64,000 nucleotides of DNA, taken from positions 2,170,001 to 2,234,000 of the forward strand of contig CM065881.1 in NCBI GenBank assembly GCA_033439255.1. Reading direction: 5' to 3'. This DNA comes from Hericium rajendrae. Lineage: Eukaryota; Basidiomycota; Agaricomycetes; Russulales; Hericiaceae. Both the position numbers and the translations under genes were made by a program. Positions 45,376 to 57,487 of the stretch are shown here, piece after piece; the first letter of the stretch is position 1, and each line of letters starts with the position of its first letter. Under the pieces are notes generated by a model. That model saw only the letters and a program-made list of their open reading frames with translations. It had not been told where the DNA came from and did not search any database.

Positions 45376-46026
45376 AGACTACAGTACATGCAACGAAGAC
45401 ATCGTGACGACCTGAATCTCATGTGGCCACAGTCCCTTTATGAAGTCGAAGAATACTCCGCTCTAGATATCTCTTTCTCTCGCGATCTCGGATGTCTGGA
45501 ATCGCTGGAGACCTTGTGCACAGCGCTGCCGTTGGGTGCATTCTGTATTCTCATCCATTATACAGCTTTCGCTTGGTCGGCACGGCCGCCGCAGCGGTGG
45601 ACCGATCTTCTTGGGAGATGCAGCTCATTGAAGCTGATCTTACTCGCAGGCAACGATGTAGCTTCCTTCAGCAAGGCGCTTGCAATGCTCGTGGCCCACC
45701 AGCAGGTATGTGACTCTGAACCAGAGACGACATCGATGCTGACACCAGAAACGCTATTTTCAGGGACTTGGAGTCGTTACGGCTTGATTTCTACAGTCGA
45801 CCTAGTATGGCGGAAGGGGGTCGCCCCTTCCATGTCATGCTGTTGGATCGGCTCATCATGCGGAAGATGGATGTGATATTCCCTTCTGTTGCCATTAGAA
45901 GCTGTGCCATAACCAATGCACAGGTCGAAAAACTGAACGAGGTGGTCTGGATGGCCTGGGACGGCTAGGATAATCGAGAAGATGATTTTGATACTGTCGA
46001 GACCGAGACCGACGATGAAGATGAAG
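45376..46026 (+). pseudogene. Decayed 3' fragment of an F-box gene (subtype A)
   Basis: Only the C-terminal third of a family member is left, most like the gene at 33.9-35.9 kb: LESLETLCTALPLGAF, RWTDLLGRCSSLKLILLAGNDVASFSKALA, then LESLRLDF and DRLIMRKMD. The F-box itself is missing. A one-base frame change at about 45,752-45,765 separates the two blocks. An in-frame TAG at 45,966-45,968 follows WMAWDG, where the paralogue reads TWDGE. The acidic tail (DDFDTVETETDDEDEG) is still readable beyond the stop. Confidence 0.85.
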
Positions 46027-46424
46027 GTACGAATAAGGATCGGTTCTGCTTTTTCGGGATGATGCTTCCGCAGATATTAACCAGTGAGCTCGCTTCGGAC
46101 CTATGGTTTGTCCACTGCCAAGTGGCGTGGATCACCGTATTCTCTGTCAGCCTTACGTATCGCTAATTCTTTGTTTCTTCATGTTCAACACATAGCAGTC
46201 CTAGGAACGACGGTAGGACAGTATTAATTTGCAGATAAACAGCAGGACTATAAAATACAACCAGCCTATGGATCTTGCCTCTGCAGATCCGCTCCCTACC
46301 AATTAAAAGGTGCAGCTCATGCATTTACAACTCATTTTCTCCATCACTTTATCCTCCGGCGCTCTACAGACGCGTCAGTCACGAGCTCCTAAAACACGGT
46401 ATTACTCTATCCAACGGCCTTCGC
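46027..46424. other. Intergenic, no gene seen
   Basis: 3' flank of the F-box fragment and of pyridoxal kinase. Nothing is recognisable. Confidence 0.5.
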
Positions 46425-47804
46425 TTACTTCGTCCAAAAGTCCTTCCATTCTCCCAAACTCCTGATTTTACCCAGCGCCTCACCACGGATGATGTCCTGC
46501 GACTGAATCAGCCGCAGCTCCCGCCCGCGCATGCGCCGAATGCGCCGCTCGGGGTCCTCCGCATCGCGCTCGTCGTCCGTGACGAGGCGCTCGTCCGCAG
46601 GCAGCGACATCGAGTGCACGTGCGTCCGCTGCAGGATATTGTGCGTCTTCGTGAGCGCGAGGGACACCGCGCCCGCGAGCGGCGCTGCGTCGTCCGTCTC
46701 GTGGTTCACTTCGAAGCTCGACTTGAAGCCGTGGTGCGTCGGCTGGAAGTGCGCGAGGATGAAGGCGGAGAAGAGGTCGCCCACGCCGGAGAAGTAGCCT
46801 GGGATCAGGGGCACGCAGCCTGCGCAGACCGTGGATGGGCTCGAGGGCGTGCGCGTGCCGATATGGCGCGACGATGCGATGCAGAGCAGATAGCCCGAGG
46901 CGTCGCTTTCGTCTGCAGAGGGCTGAGGTCGCAGGTCAGCCGGCAGGAGATCTTCTAGCCATGGTTTTAGGGGTATCGAGCTGACGACGACGTTGGGGAC
47001 GGAGTATGTTTCATGGAGGATTTGCAACGACTTTTGCAGGGACGCCCGGTCCGTGATCTTGGTATCTGTGAGAACTCTGAAGACCCAATGTCAGATTGCT
47101 GTTTCTTGGATAGCGGGGAGATGATACATACTCGACTTCAAACCAATTAGGCGTGATCACTGTCGCCAGCGGCAGCAGGGATCGGTATATGGGCACGACG
47201 TCCGGGGCGACATACATCTTGCCAGCATCGCCGATCACAGCTGCGCGTCTCATAAACTACAGCTCCTCAGTCGAGAGATGTACTTACGATCCAGAAGGTA
47301 AATCAGGTCTGGGACTTCTTTTCTAAGCTTCCTAACTAGGTCCATGACCGCCGACAGAGCCTCCGCTGATGGAATGTAGCCTGAAATAGCACATCGGTAT
47401 TATTGCACACACCCCCTTCTGACATTACAACGAACCTGTCAGAAGTCGCGATGGCCGGAGGAATCCGTTGGTGTCCATGGCGTTGAAGAGCGAAGACAGA
47501 TCCGTCGCGGGAATCCTCGTTCCGCTGAAACGCCCGTAACCTGCAATGTCTCGTTTGAACAGAAGCTAAAAACTGTTTCATGATTCGTATAGTTACCGGA
47601 ATGGTTCGAGAAATTAACGGTATTGACCACCTTGCAGCGAACGATTTAGATCGGATGCTGCATCGAACAAGAGGGGAAGTGAGGCCATACATCGACGTCG
47701 AATCCTAATAATTGCAAGGGGAAAACGGCGGCCTTGCCGCCTACATATCCAAATGAGACATGCGACTGTATACTCAGCACACGCCCTGGGTCTTGCGCAG
47801 ACAT
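46425..47804 (-). CDS. Pyridoxal kinase
   Basis: Six exons (47691-47804, 47597-47630, 47436-47540, 47288-47380, 47132-47240, 46425-47076) encode 368 aa. The ribokinase-like fold is clear: [23 protein letters not shown] at the N-terminus, [62 protein letters not shown], and the anion-hole/catalytic motif [11 protein letters not shown] with Asp252. It phosphorylates pyridoxal, pyridoxine and pyridoxamine with ATP to make PLP precursors in the cytosol (yeast Bud16, human PDXK). It has a longer C-terminal half than human PDXK, with an insertion of about 40 residues between the VVSSIPL strand and the GxGD motif. It is divergent from the START gene with 235 bp between start codons. Confidence 0.93.
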
Positions 47805-48039
47805 ACCGGCGAAATGAAGGGGCTAGGGGAGGAGACAAGCTACAGCTCGTGCAAAATGACTCCGGAGTCTTGGTGACCCAAGAAGGAACCGGAAAGGAAG
47901 CGCCGGTGTTTGCGCGCTGTTTACGTGTCGGAGGCCCCGTGACTGCGTTCGGAGTGGCGTCACGGTGTCGGGTACGCGCCTTCAGGCATCCACATTTCTT
48001 TGGGGGACCCCTTGTTCTCAGAACTTCACCCAGACGCTC
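47805..48039. promoter_or_regulatory. Short bidirectional promoter, pyridoxal kinase / START protein
   Basis: Only 235 bp separate the two divergent ATGs, so both promoters and 5' UTRs share it. Both starts are set by splice-phase arguments. No TATA box is visible. Confidence 0.55.
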
Positions 48040-51000
48040 ATGTCGGACGGCACATCGTGCGTAGCAGTGCTCTCTGTGGTCCCGACGAGATTACTGACGA
48101 CCGTGGTTTCAGTCTACGGCAGTCATGGTATAGCGCACTCAATGACGCGCAGACCAGCTTCAGACACTTGCTTACCTCGGCTTCCTCGCCGGATTGGAAA
48201 CGTGTCACCGTACCCAGTGATAGCTCCTCACCCAAGGTGAAAGGCAAAGCCCGCTCGTCTGTTCCGGATGCCTCGGATGTCATCATCCATCGCAAGACGC
48301 GGAAGTCGGGGGATACTGTCTACAGGGTCATCCTCGATGTGCCGACCGGGGACAATCCACTCTCCCTGGACGCGTGGAAGTCGGTTCTGACGACACCGGA
48401 ACTAAGAAAGGAGTGGGATCCGGCGGTGGAGAGCTCCTCACTTGTTGAGATGTTTGATCCCAGTACACGAGTATCGAAGACGAATTTTACGCTTGGATGG
48501 CCTGCAAAGTACGTTCCAGTATGTTCATCTTTGGGTGTAGAGCTGAGATATCTGCAGCCCTAGGGATGCTGTGACAATATCTCGAACCTTTAATGACGCA
48601 ACCACTATTATAGATATATCAACATCTTTACCACGCTCCCCCGATGAACCTGCGTATCTTAGACCCAGCCCACCATATGTGCGCTCTAATGTCATACGTA
48701 AGTCAAGTCAAAGTGCTTTCTGACCTCAAGTTCACGCGCCTTTCAGTATTTGCCTGGTGTATCCAGCATGTACCATCATCGCCTCAAGATGACGACCAAT
48801 CTCCAAAGAGAGCATCTAATGGGCGGCTTCGTATCACCTGTTTCTGGCAGCACGATTTTAGGGCGCTCTGGAACTTCAGTACCGCGTCAAGCTTCTATCA
48901 GCAATTGTCTTCTATGGTATTGGGTCTCCTCAAGACTGTCATGAAACGCGGATCGCGCGTACCCGTCGTGAAGGGTTACGGGAATGGTGTATCCATAGAG
49001 CGAGTACGCTTCGACATCGATCGAGAAGCTCTCACTCTGGATTACGCCATCATACCCGAAGACGATGACCATGAGACTCTTGCTGGGGAGAGTCCACATA
49101 ATCTGGACGAACTTCACGCCAAACGCGAGCATCAGCGACTGACGCGGGCTGTTGAATTCAGCATTCCATTGTCGGAGGGTTGGGACGTCCAGGTCCACAC
49201 GAAGGCATCCTCCGAAGAAGTTGCTCAGCTTCCATGGTCTGCTCGGGCCTTCCGCAACATCCCTGCTCCTTCAACATCAGACGCCGCTAGGAATGACAGA
49301 GATGACGTCCTTTTCCGCGTCAGCCACAGCGGACTGCTTGACGACCATTCGATCCTGAAGGTCTCCGTCCACATCGAGCGCTCGGGCCCGTCCAGCGGAC
49401 TGCGCCTCAACGGAATACCTCAAGTCGTCGAGATTATCGAAGAGCGCTACCCATCATCCTTCTTCATGTCTCAGCAGTTGCAACAGGATGCCACCAGCAC
49501 GGCAGATACTAGTTTCCATACAACTTCCTCTGCAGCGACCGCCTCCAGCACTGGTTCAAGCGGCTCGAAGCCACCAATACGACCGCAGCTATTCCGCACG
49601 CTGACGGAACGATCCGCTGCAGCTGAGAAGTCGATATTGAGTCGAGTGCGGCGGAATTACATTTATTTTTCATCTTTGCTGCAGGAACCCGAAGCCAAAT
49701 GGAAACGTAGTAAGTAATCCTAAAGCTAGAGGCTTTGCAGGCGACTTTGACTCATGCATGGCTAGCTACCGAAGCTCGCGGGGTGTCTATTACCCAGTTG
49801 GACTCCATAGACCCGACGTTAGTCGTTTATAGGGCGGAGGCGACGTTCGTGGGTGTGGGTCTTTGGGATCTATACGCCACTATTACATCACCAGGGACAA
49901 GGGAATTTTGGGACAAGCAGCATGAAGATGCCGTTCTGCTCGAGGATGTCAATGAGCTCACTGAATTGTGGCATATCAAGTCCAAACCGACATGGCCATC
50001 AAAGTGAGTTTGTACATTTGATTTTATCTCATAGTTACCCATGTAAGCTACAGTGCTCGAGATTCTGTCCTGCTCAAGACGGTTTACAAATCACCTACTA
50101 CGATTCATGTCTTCGCGTTCTCTGCCGACGATCCAAACTTGTTCCCGAACATTCCTCCCGTTGAACAGAACACAATCCGTACTCAAGTGGACCTGCAGGG
50201 CTTTTCAATCGAGGCCTTGTCACCCACCACGACCCTCTTGACATTGCTAGAGCAATCTGATCCGAAAGGCTGGGCGAACAAATCCTCTGTCATCCCGCAA
50301 CAGATGACTGCTGCATTAGCTGGCATCGGCGAGTTTGCGATCAAGTATGGCGGTCCTCCAGTTGCGACCCGACTCGCAGGTGCCAAAGCAATCTCTATGA
50401 AGTACGACCATGAACGGGGCATCTTCCGGATGGAATACGAGGTCTCTACGAGTCGAAGGACCCCGGTTGACCAGAGCACGACGACAGACAGCGACGTGGC
50501 GTCAGCGTCCACACCTATCGTCGAGTGCGAACTCCGATGCGACATCGACACATGGGCGAATTCACTCGACATCGTGGTGGACCCGCCCCCACAAGCCGTG
50601 TCGTGCCTGCGCCGCCACCGCCTGTCCTCCGGCGGTGGCGGGCTCTGGCTCACTCTGACACACGACGCCGTCCTGGCCGGAGATGAACGCCTGCAGGTGA
50701 TCGTGCGCAAAGGACCTGGCCGCGAACGGGGCATCGTGATGGTCAACGGGTCCAAAGTCGCCGTGGACGTCGAGGACTTGCCCGAATACGAGCTCAAGTC
50801 GCTAAGCAAGCAGAAGCGCGTGAAGCCCGCGCGCATCCCGCTCGACCAGCCGCCGGTTATGGGCGTCATCCGCCGGCGGAAGGCGGAATGGAGCGGCGAA
50901 GGGGACTCGGTGACGTCTGATTCGTCGTCAGAGAAACTGCCGTCGCCCGCCAGCTCAGAGCCGCGAGAGACGTATTCATCGATCTGGGGCGGGTTCGCGC

Positions 51001-53556
51001 CCAAGTTCTCGAGCCCGCTGTCCAAGTACTTCACGTTTGCGGTGGAGCAAGCGACCGCCACGACGGAGCAGGCTGCTGCTGCTTTGGGTCCGGTGGTGGG
51101 AGATGCTGTTCCTGCTCTATCGAAACCGCCTATGCAGCACGCGCTCGAGGCGCTTTGCTATGTGCAGAGTCTGTATTCGCGCCCGACGACGGAGGGTTGG
51201 ACGCTTGTCAATGCGAAGGGCTTCCCGATCTACCGCAAGCTCGAGCCCCAGGTCTCGTCCTCCATTCCCGTGCACAGAGCGGAGAAAGTCATTGAGGGCA
51301 TTTCGGCGGAGGAGATCGCGTCGGTGATCACAAGCTACGACTGCCGCAAGAAATGGGACACATCGCACGAGAGCGCGCACATCCTGCAGACGTTCGGCGG
51401 GGAGTGCCACACCGCGTTCGCCGTGACCAAGGGCGGGTTTCCGTTCCGCGACCGCGGTTTTTATCTCGCGACTGTGATAGCGCGCGGGCAGCGGAGAAGC
51501 GACTCGGACTCGGCGACACCCAGCGACGGGCCCTGTCCGTTGTTTGTCGTCTCGGCGTCGTTCAATCCGGGATCTGTGGCCGATTTTGACCAGGCGAAGT
51601 ACAACCCGTACACGCTGCCCGTCGGACGCATGTTTGTGGATGCGTGGGTCCTCGAGACGCTCGATCCCTATACGCCCGAGAACTACGCGATTCCGTCGAC
51701 GAGATGCATGCGTGTTGTCGCTGCAGACTATGCTGGCTCGGTCCCGGTCGCAGTGAACTCACTGAACAACACAGCGTTGGCGAAGACGATCCTTGCAGTG
51801 GAGACCTATGTCAAAGGCATGTCTCCGCTGCCATTCACGAGACTGCCTACTGCCGGCGTTCTTCTCTTGGACAAGCGCACCGATGATCGCGAAGTCTCCG
51901 TTTCCTGGACACTCAAGCGGAAGGACGCGACTCGCATGCTTGTTCAGACGCGATACATGCCCGAGGACCAGGTCTATCGCAGTACAATACTCCTGACACC
52001 AGCATCGCCGCTGTCCACCCCCATGCCAGAGCAGACAACGCCCAAAGCATCAATGCCAGATTCTTCGTCCTCCGACTCGGTGAATGTGGATTCACGCTCG
52101 CGGGCCCCGAGCCTTTCTGTCTCGGCATCCACGGGCTCGACGCTAAGCACGCCGAGACATCGCCGAGTCTCCTCCGGGACAGTGCGCGCCCGCTCGCCGT
52201 CCAGCGAGGTCGCGCTCCGGGCCTCGTCCTCGGCATTCACGCTCAAGGGCGAGGTCCGCCCGCGCACGGATCTCCTTGTCGCCGAGATCGTGATTGACTC
52301 GAACATGTACACGGACGGGTACGACGTGCAGCTGCGCTCCAGGATACACGACAGCGCCACGCCGGTCCCGCTGTTCGCGACGCAGGATGGCGCGCTGTCG
52401 GACGACAGCGTGCTTCCACTGACATACACCGTGCACACGCTGCCGTCGTCGCCGCTGCACTCGTCGAGCCTCACGAGCGACGGGCCATCGCGGCATCTGC
52501 TGCGGCTGATGCTCCCGACCGGGCAGCAGCAGATTTCGACGCTGCAGGACCCACTCACGGGCGAGACGCGCGGCCCCCCGCCAAAGCCGGAGTGGCTGCT
52601 TGAGCTGCAGGAGAAGGGCGCGGTACTCGATGTGGAGGTGCGCCCGAGCAAGAGTGTCTCCCGAAAAGGCAAGGCGGCGGTAACGATTGACGGGCACCCA
52701 GTCAAGGTGGAGAGCGAGAAGGAGGCGCTGACGAGCTTGGGCCGGGACGAGCTGCTGGACGATAGGGTGTCGTGGATGGCCACGCTCACGCGGTACGTCA
52801 TGCTTCTGAGGCCGAGTGCACCTTGTTCTCACTCGTTCGTTCTCTCGCTCGCGTAGATATGCGAACGAGCTGGAGGAGCTACCGGAGGAGCTGCAGACGC
52901 CTATCGCGGTCGCAGAGCATCTGCTTGATCCGACGGCCACGAATGCGACAACCGCGGCCAGCCAAGAATCGAAGGAAGCAGAAGAGGGAAGTGTGTCCTC
53001 AGAAAGCAGCCAGGAACCGACCTCTCCCGTAAGACCCGCGCCTTATCGCTCTCGATCGCCGTCGTGCTTATCGATATCTGTGTCGCAGCGTCATGGGCCC
53101 GCAGAGCACGGTTCGCTCGCTGAAGACGCGCCCCCGCCCCCCAGCGCGTCCGCCGGCGGCTTCCTGGGCTTCCTCAACTCGTACCCGCTGCCGAGCCCGC
53201 TGCTGCGCTTCACGTCCACCCCGCCTGCGCCAAGCGGAGGTGTGCCGGCATCGGCGACCACGGCGCCGGCCCGAAAGCGCGAGCGCGGGCAGGTCGGTCT
53301 GTCCGTGAACGTGAAGGAGGGCCCGCGCGTGCGCGCATACCCACTGTCAACGGTGCTCTTCGTCGCACTGATTGCGTTTCTGATCGGATCGCTGCTGCGA
53401 TCGCTCATTTCGCCCGCGGATTTTATCTATGTGGCAACGGACGTGAAGGAGGGCGAGGACGTCACGGCGGGGTGGCGCGAGATCAAGCGGCTGCTGGAGG
53501 TGAAATATCTTGTCGGGGGATGGGACTTTCAAGTGGCGGTTGTGCGCCGGCATTAG
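48040..53556 (+). CDS. Large multi-START-domain lipid-binding protein with C-terminal membrane anchor
   Basis: Seven exons, 48040-48056, 48113-48508, 48564-48697, 48747-49709, 49766-50003, 50054-52792 and 52857-53556, encode 1,728 aa. An optional 60-bp intron at 53029-53088 keeps frame (1,708 aa if removed). The first exon is 17 bp (MSDGTS). START-like domains: one at about 15-260 (LDAWKSVLTTPELRKEWDPAVESS), a second at about 500-720 (LWDLYATITSPGTREFWDKQHEDA), and a clear third at about 947-1,190 (VITSYDCRKKWDTSHESAHIL, FPFRDRGFYLATV). Disordered Ser-rich linkers separate them. One transmembrane helix lies near 1,656-1,680 (STVLFVALIAFLIGSLLRSLI). START domains hold a lipid in a hydrophobic cavity. 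A tail-anchored protein with several of them suggests lipid transfer at an organelle contact, but the lipid and membrane are not known. Confidence 0.87.
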
Positions 53557-54033
53557 TTAGGGATTGTAATTACTGGATAATTTGGAGGGCTGTAATGGAT
53601 GAAGAATGGAAGTGTATTGTAACGTTCTAGGAGGTGGCGGGTGGTGTGTGGCTAAGCGAAGTCGATTGGTCCGATGATTTGCCCGAGTCGAGGTTCGATC
53701 GTCCTCGTGTTCGTTCGTGTCCTGCTCCTCGCCGTCCGACACGACGACTACACTTCCGTCGTCGTCGTCTTCCCCTCGACACCGCCCGTCTCCCTATCTA
53801 TAGTCTGCCATCTCACTGGCGACGGCAGTCAGCATCGCCCCGCTGCCTTAATCCGTCAAGGCGCGCCCACGGAGACGCTCACGCTCCCTAAATCGTCTTA
53901 ATCTCCATCTGCTTCCCTTCCTCCTCCTCGTCTCCTCCGTCCACGGCAGTGTTCTCCTGCCCGTCGTCCCGGCCCATCCTCCTTTTCATTTCTGACCCCT
54001 ACATAGCCGGTTATCCTGTCATCACTCTACTCC
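53557..54033. other. Intergenic; pyrimidine-rich 5' region of the LisH gene
   Basis: No gene is seen. A strongly C/T-rich stretch at about 53,895-53,990 precedes the LisH gene and is typical of fungal core promoters of constitutive genes. Confidence 0.5.
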
Positions 54034-56609
54034 ATGGCTACGGGAGCCCCTCCTGCTCAGCCAGCCCAGACACCCACGGAGACCTCCCCGACATCCGCGA
54101 GCCTCTCATGGGAGGGCGAAAGGATGTATGTGGCATTTTCACCCGCTCTGTGCAGTGCTGACCGGTCGGCATAGGTTCAACATCTATATCTATGACTATT
54201 GTCTCAAGCGGGGGTTCTCGAAGACAGCGAACCAGCTTGCGGAAGAGTCGGGCATTCCACGCGAGTCACAGCCTCCCATCGATGCCCGACAAGGCCTTCT
54301 ATTTGAGTGTGTTACATTGCTAGCCCTTGTTGAACCTACGCTGATCCCGGCGTAGATGGTGGAGTGTATTTTGGGTGCTGTTCCAAGCGAAAAGCAATGG
54401 CGTAGGATCCGAAGACTCCCTTCTCTACACACAGGTGAATCCACTTCTTTCGTGCAGTGTAGCCGTCTCATGATTCGCGTGATCAGCACCTTGCTCAGTC
54501 GAGACATCCCATCGCTCCTGGTCAGCGCCCTTCAACGGCTGGCGGACCCCCCACCGCGCCCGGCCGCTTCATAAATGGCATGTCCGTCCCACCAGGGTCC
54601 CGCCCGCCAAACGGCCAGATGCCCAACGGCATCGGTCCCCCAGGCCACCAGCCTGGCCCTCCAGGCTCCCAACCAGGCCAGCCTATGCCGCACCCAGGCG
54701 GGCCACATCCGCCAAATGGCATGCCCGGCTCGCAGGGCCCCGCAGGCGGACAGCCTCTGCACTTCGCACAGCAGGGCCAGCGTCCGCCCCCGGGGCCCCA
54801 GCAGCAGCAGCGCGGCCAGAACGGCGGCCCGCCGTTCCAGTCGCCGACGATGGCGCCGTCGCCGCAGGCGCAGGGCGGGCAGCCGCCGCAGGGTCCGGGG
54901 CCGATGGGCCACATGGGTGGGCCGTCGCCGCATATGAACCAGCTTTCGCGCAACATGCCGCCGCCGATGGGCGGCCCTCCGCCCCAGGTCGGCTCTGCCC
55001 ACCAGACACCGACACAGAGCTTCCAGCAGATTCCAGGGCGCCCGCCGAGTAGGCAGAACACCCCGTCCCAGCAGCAGCAGCAACAACAGCATCAGCAGCA
55101 ACAGCATGGGATGAATCCGCACCCGAGCCCGTCGATGGCGCCGAGGCAGCCACCGGGCCCGCCGATGGACCGAAACATGGAGGCGCAAATAAATATGGAA
55201 TTCAGTCGTATCTCGCCCGATGTCATGGGCACGGCGAAGCTGGATGTGGGCCTTGGGGACAAGGAAGCGCCTACCCTCACGTTTGATGAGAAGGTGCGTT
55301 TTCTGACGTCACATCATAGCGCTATCGCTGATCTTTTCTTGACATTCAGCGTCGCATCATTGAAAGTGCAAAGGCGATACGAGCGAGGCAGGCCGGAAAT
55401 GCGGTCGCGGGCCCGTCGGGCGCTGGCATGCGGATGCCGCCGCCGAATCAGCGAAATCCGCAGCAGCAGCCGCAACAGCCCCCGATGCAGCGCGGTGCCA
55501 AACGGAACAGCACGTCGCCCGGCGAAGAAGTACGTATGCACCTTCTGCGCAGCCCTTCGCCATGCTGACATGATGCCATCTCGAAGCACCAGACGCTTCC
55601 GCGCAACGAAGCGTCTCCCCCAGATCGCAAGCGCCCGCGGCGGACGCCCAACCCCGCTGACTCCCAGCCGCCTATGACGCCCATGGGCGGTCCCTTCCCA
55701 CCGCAGCAGGGCCCGCCGCCCGGCGTACCGCAGGGCATGCCTAATGGCATGATGCGCCATCCAGGCGGCTTCCCGCCGAATCAGCAGGGCATGCCGCACC
55801 CGTCGGGCATGAACATGCAGCTTGGGCAGGGCATGGGCCCGATGCCTATGGGCAGCAACATCAGCCCACCCATGATGAGTCACCCCGGCCCTCAAGGCAT
55901 GATGAACTCGATGCAGCCACAGGTATTATCCTACTCTTTTGCAATAGTGCCGCACGGCTTGCTCACACTTCTGCAGTACCAGACCCGCGAACAGTACAAC
56001 CGCTCCATGGCCGCGATGCACTCACAAAAGGTGATGCCGCCTGCCGCGCTGGGTATGCTCCCCGGCGGGCACGTCGGCTCGCCCTCCGCCGGTGGCCCTC
56101 ACGACCCGCAGAACATGATGCGCGGCGGTCCCCCGGGGCCACCAGGGCCTGGCAACCGCATGCCGCAGAAGGGGCCGATGGGCGGAATGCCCCCGCCAGG
56201 GATGCCCGGCGGACCCAATAAGCCCCAGCAGATGAAGCAGGAGCAGCACGAGTCCGGGCCCGGTGAGCAGCAGCAGGGCGGGGGGCCGCCCCAGGGCCAG
56301 CAGGGCCAGGGCGGTAATGGGCCGTCGACGCCCGCGTCGGGCCCGCCGCCCGGGCAGGGGCCAGGCTCGAACATGCCAACGCCCTCGCCCGCCGCGATCC
56401 TCAACAACCCAGCGCTGAACCCGCAGAGACCTAACACGGGGTCGCAGCCGTCGGACCCGATGGCGCTGTTCGGCAGCACGGACTTCATGGCGTCGATGTC
56501 GATGCCGGGATACGAGTTGGACTCGACGCTCGACTTCAACGCGAGCGCGCTCGGCATGGAGGGCCTGTTCGAGACGGACCTGTGGATGAATTCCGAGGAG
56601 GCGGCATAG
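54034..56609 (+). CDS. LisH-domain transcriptional regulator (Flo8/Som1/SSBP-like), Pro/Gln-rich
   Basis: Seven exons, 54034-54125, 54175-54306, 54356-54434, 54487-55293, 55350-55529, 55587-55922 and 55977-56609, give 752 aa. The only globular part is the N-terminal LisH/LUFS module at about 31-95: MFNIYIYDYCLKRGFSKTA, then PPIDARQGLLFEWWSVFWVLF. This is the block shared by Flo8, Som1 and animal SSBP proteins. The rest is Pro/Gly/Met/Gln-rich, with a poly-Gln tract and a basic RKRPRRTP stretch near residue 445. It ends in an acidic, hydrophobic tail (GLFETDLWMNSEEAA) that looks like an activation segment. Relatives act downstream of cAMP/PKA in adhesion, hyphal growth and development; DNA-binding mode and targets here are not known. 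Confidence 0.87.
55069..55104 (+). repeat. CAG/CAA repeat encoding poly-Gln/His
   Basis: About 12 consecutive CAG, CAA and CAT codons lie within exon 4 of the LisH gene. Mixed codons make it less prone to slippage than a pure CAG run. Confidence 0.85.
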
Positions 56610-57487
56610 GACGCCGCGATTTAAAAGCTTGTGCGCCGTGCGGCGCTTGTACATGTTATATGCGGACGGATGCGGATGCTCGGCTCACTCAACGGACGGT
56701 ACCACACGCTGCTGCTGTCCGCCTGCTTGCTTTCTGCCTTCTTTCTCCTTCGCCTCGCGCCCGGTCTCGTCTGTCCGCCTCTGCCCCCGGATCACCATCT
56801 CGTATTTATTCGTACGGTTGGAGCTGTGGATACCTTCTGTCAATGCCTATGTACACCGCCCCTACATAGAATGCGCCCTCTTGTTCGTGTCCGTAATTCG
56901 CCGTTCGGCCTTCTCCATGTTGCATTTGTATGTTCATTATACTTCGCTTAGTCTTGTCTTGTTATCTAGCGCTGCGCTGTTCCTTCTCGTTTCTTCTGTT
57001 TCTGTGCTTCTCCTGTAGTCTGTGGCAATGATATCTTCCTCCTTGCATTTGAGCATTCTGATTTTTAGAACCTTTCAGAACACTTTGAATGTGTTATGCC
57101 TCCGTCGTGGCGCGAATTTGAATAGCATCGAGATGCAGTAGTAGTGATGTGATCGGTACGAACGCGAAGTTTGAAATTTGATTTTTGAAGCTTGAAAGCT
57201 TGAAAGCCTAAACTCAATGCGAGTCTGAAGGCAATCAGAGTGACATAATGATCCTCTGAAAACTAGCAAATCCATCCGGTTAACAATAGGTACAGGTGCA
57301 ATGCAAACTCTAAAGAATGCAAGGACAGTTTGCAGAAAGACCTAATCCCATATATACTAGTCGATATGATATGATAGTAGCAGCCACATGATGCAAGTGA
57401 AGAATAAACAAAAGCTGGGAGGAAAGCATAACCAAGACTCGCCGCACAAGGACGAAGGATATAAACCGCCCACCCCGCTCACAGGCG
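56610..57487. other. Intergenic, convergent 3' ends
   Basis: 3' UTRs of the LisH gene (plus) and the vezatin-like gene (minus). T-rich stretches at about 56,710-57,020 are consistent with a transcript end. No gene is seen. Confidence 0.5.

Noticed and set aside
45700-45764. GT...TTTTCAG in the F-box relic as a possible intron
   Set aside because: Splicing there gives an immediate stop, and the intact paralogue has coding sequence at this place; a frameshift explains it better.
51974-52940. Two long minus-strand frames of about 270 codons over the START gene
   Set aside because: They are antisense shadows of a third-position GC-rich exon. The plus-strand frame carries recognisable START sequence.
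53690-53715. GGTTCGATC resembling a tRNA T-loop
   Set aside because: No matching T-stem, anticodon arm or acceptor stem could be paired around it.
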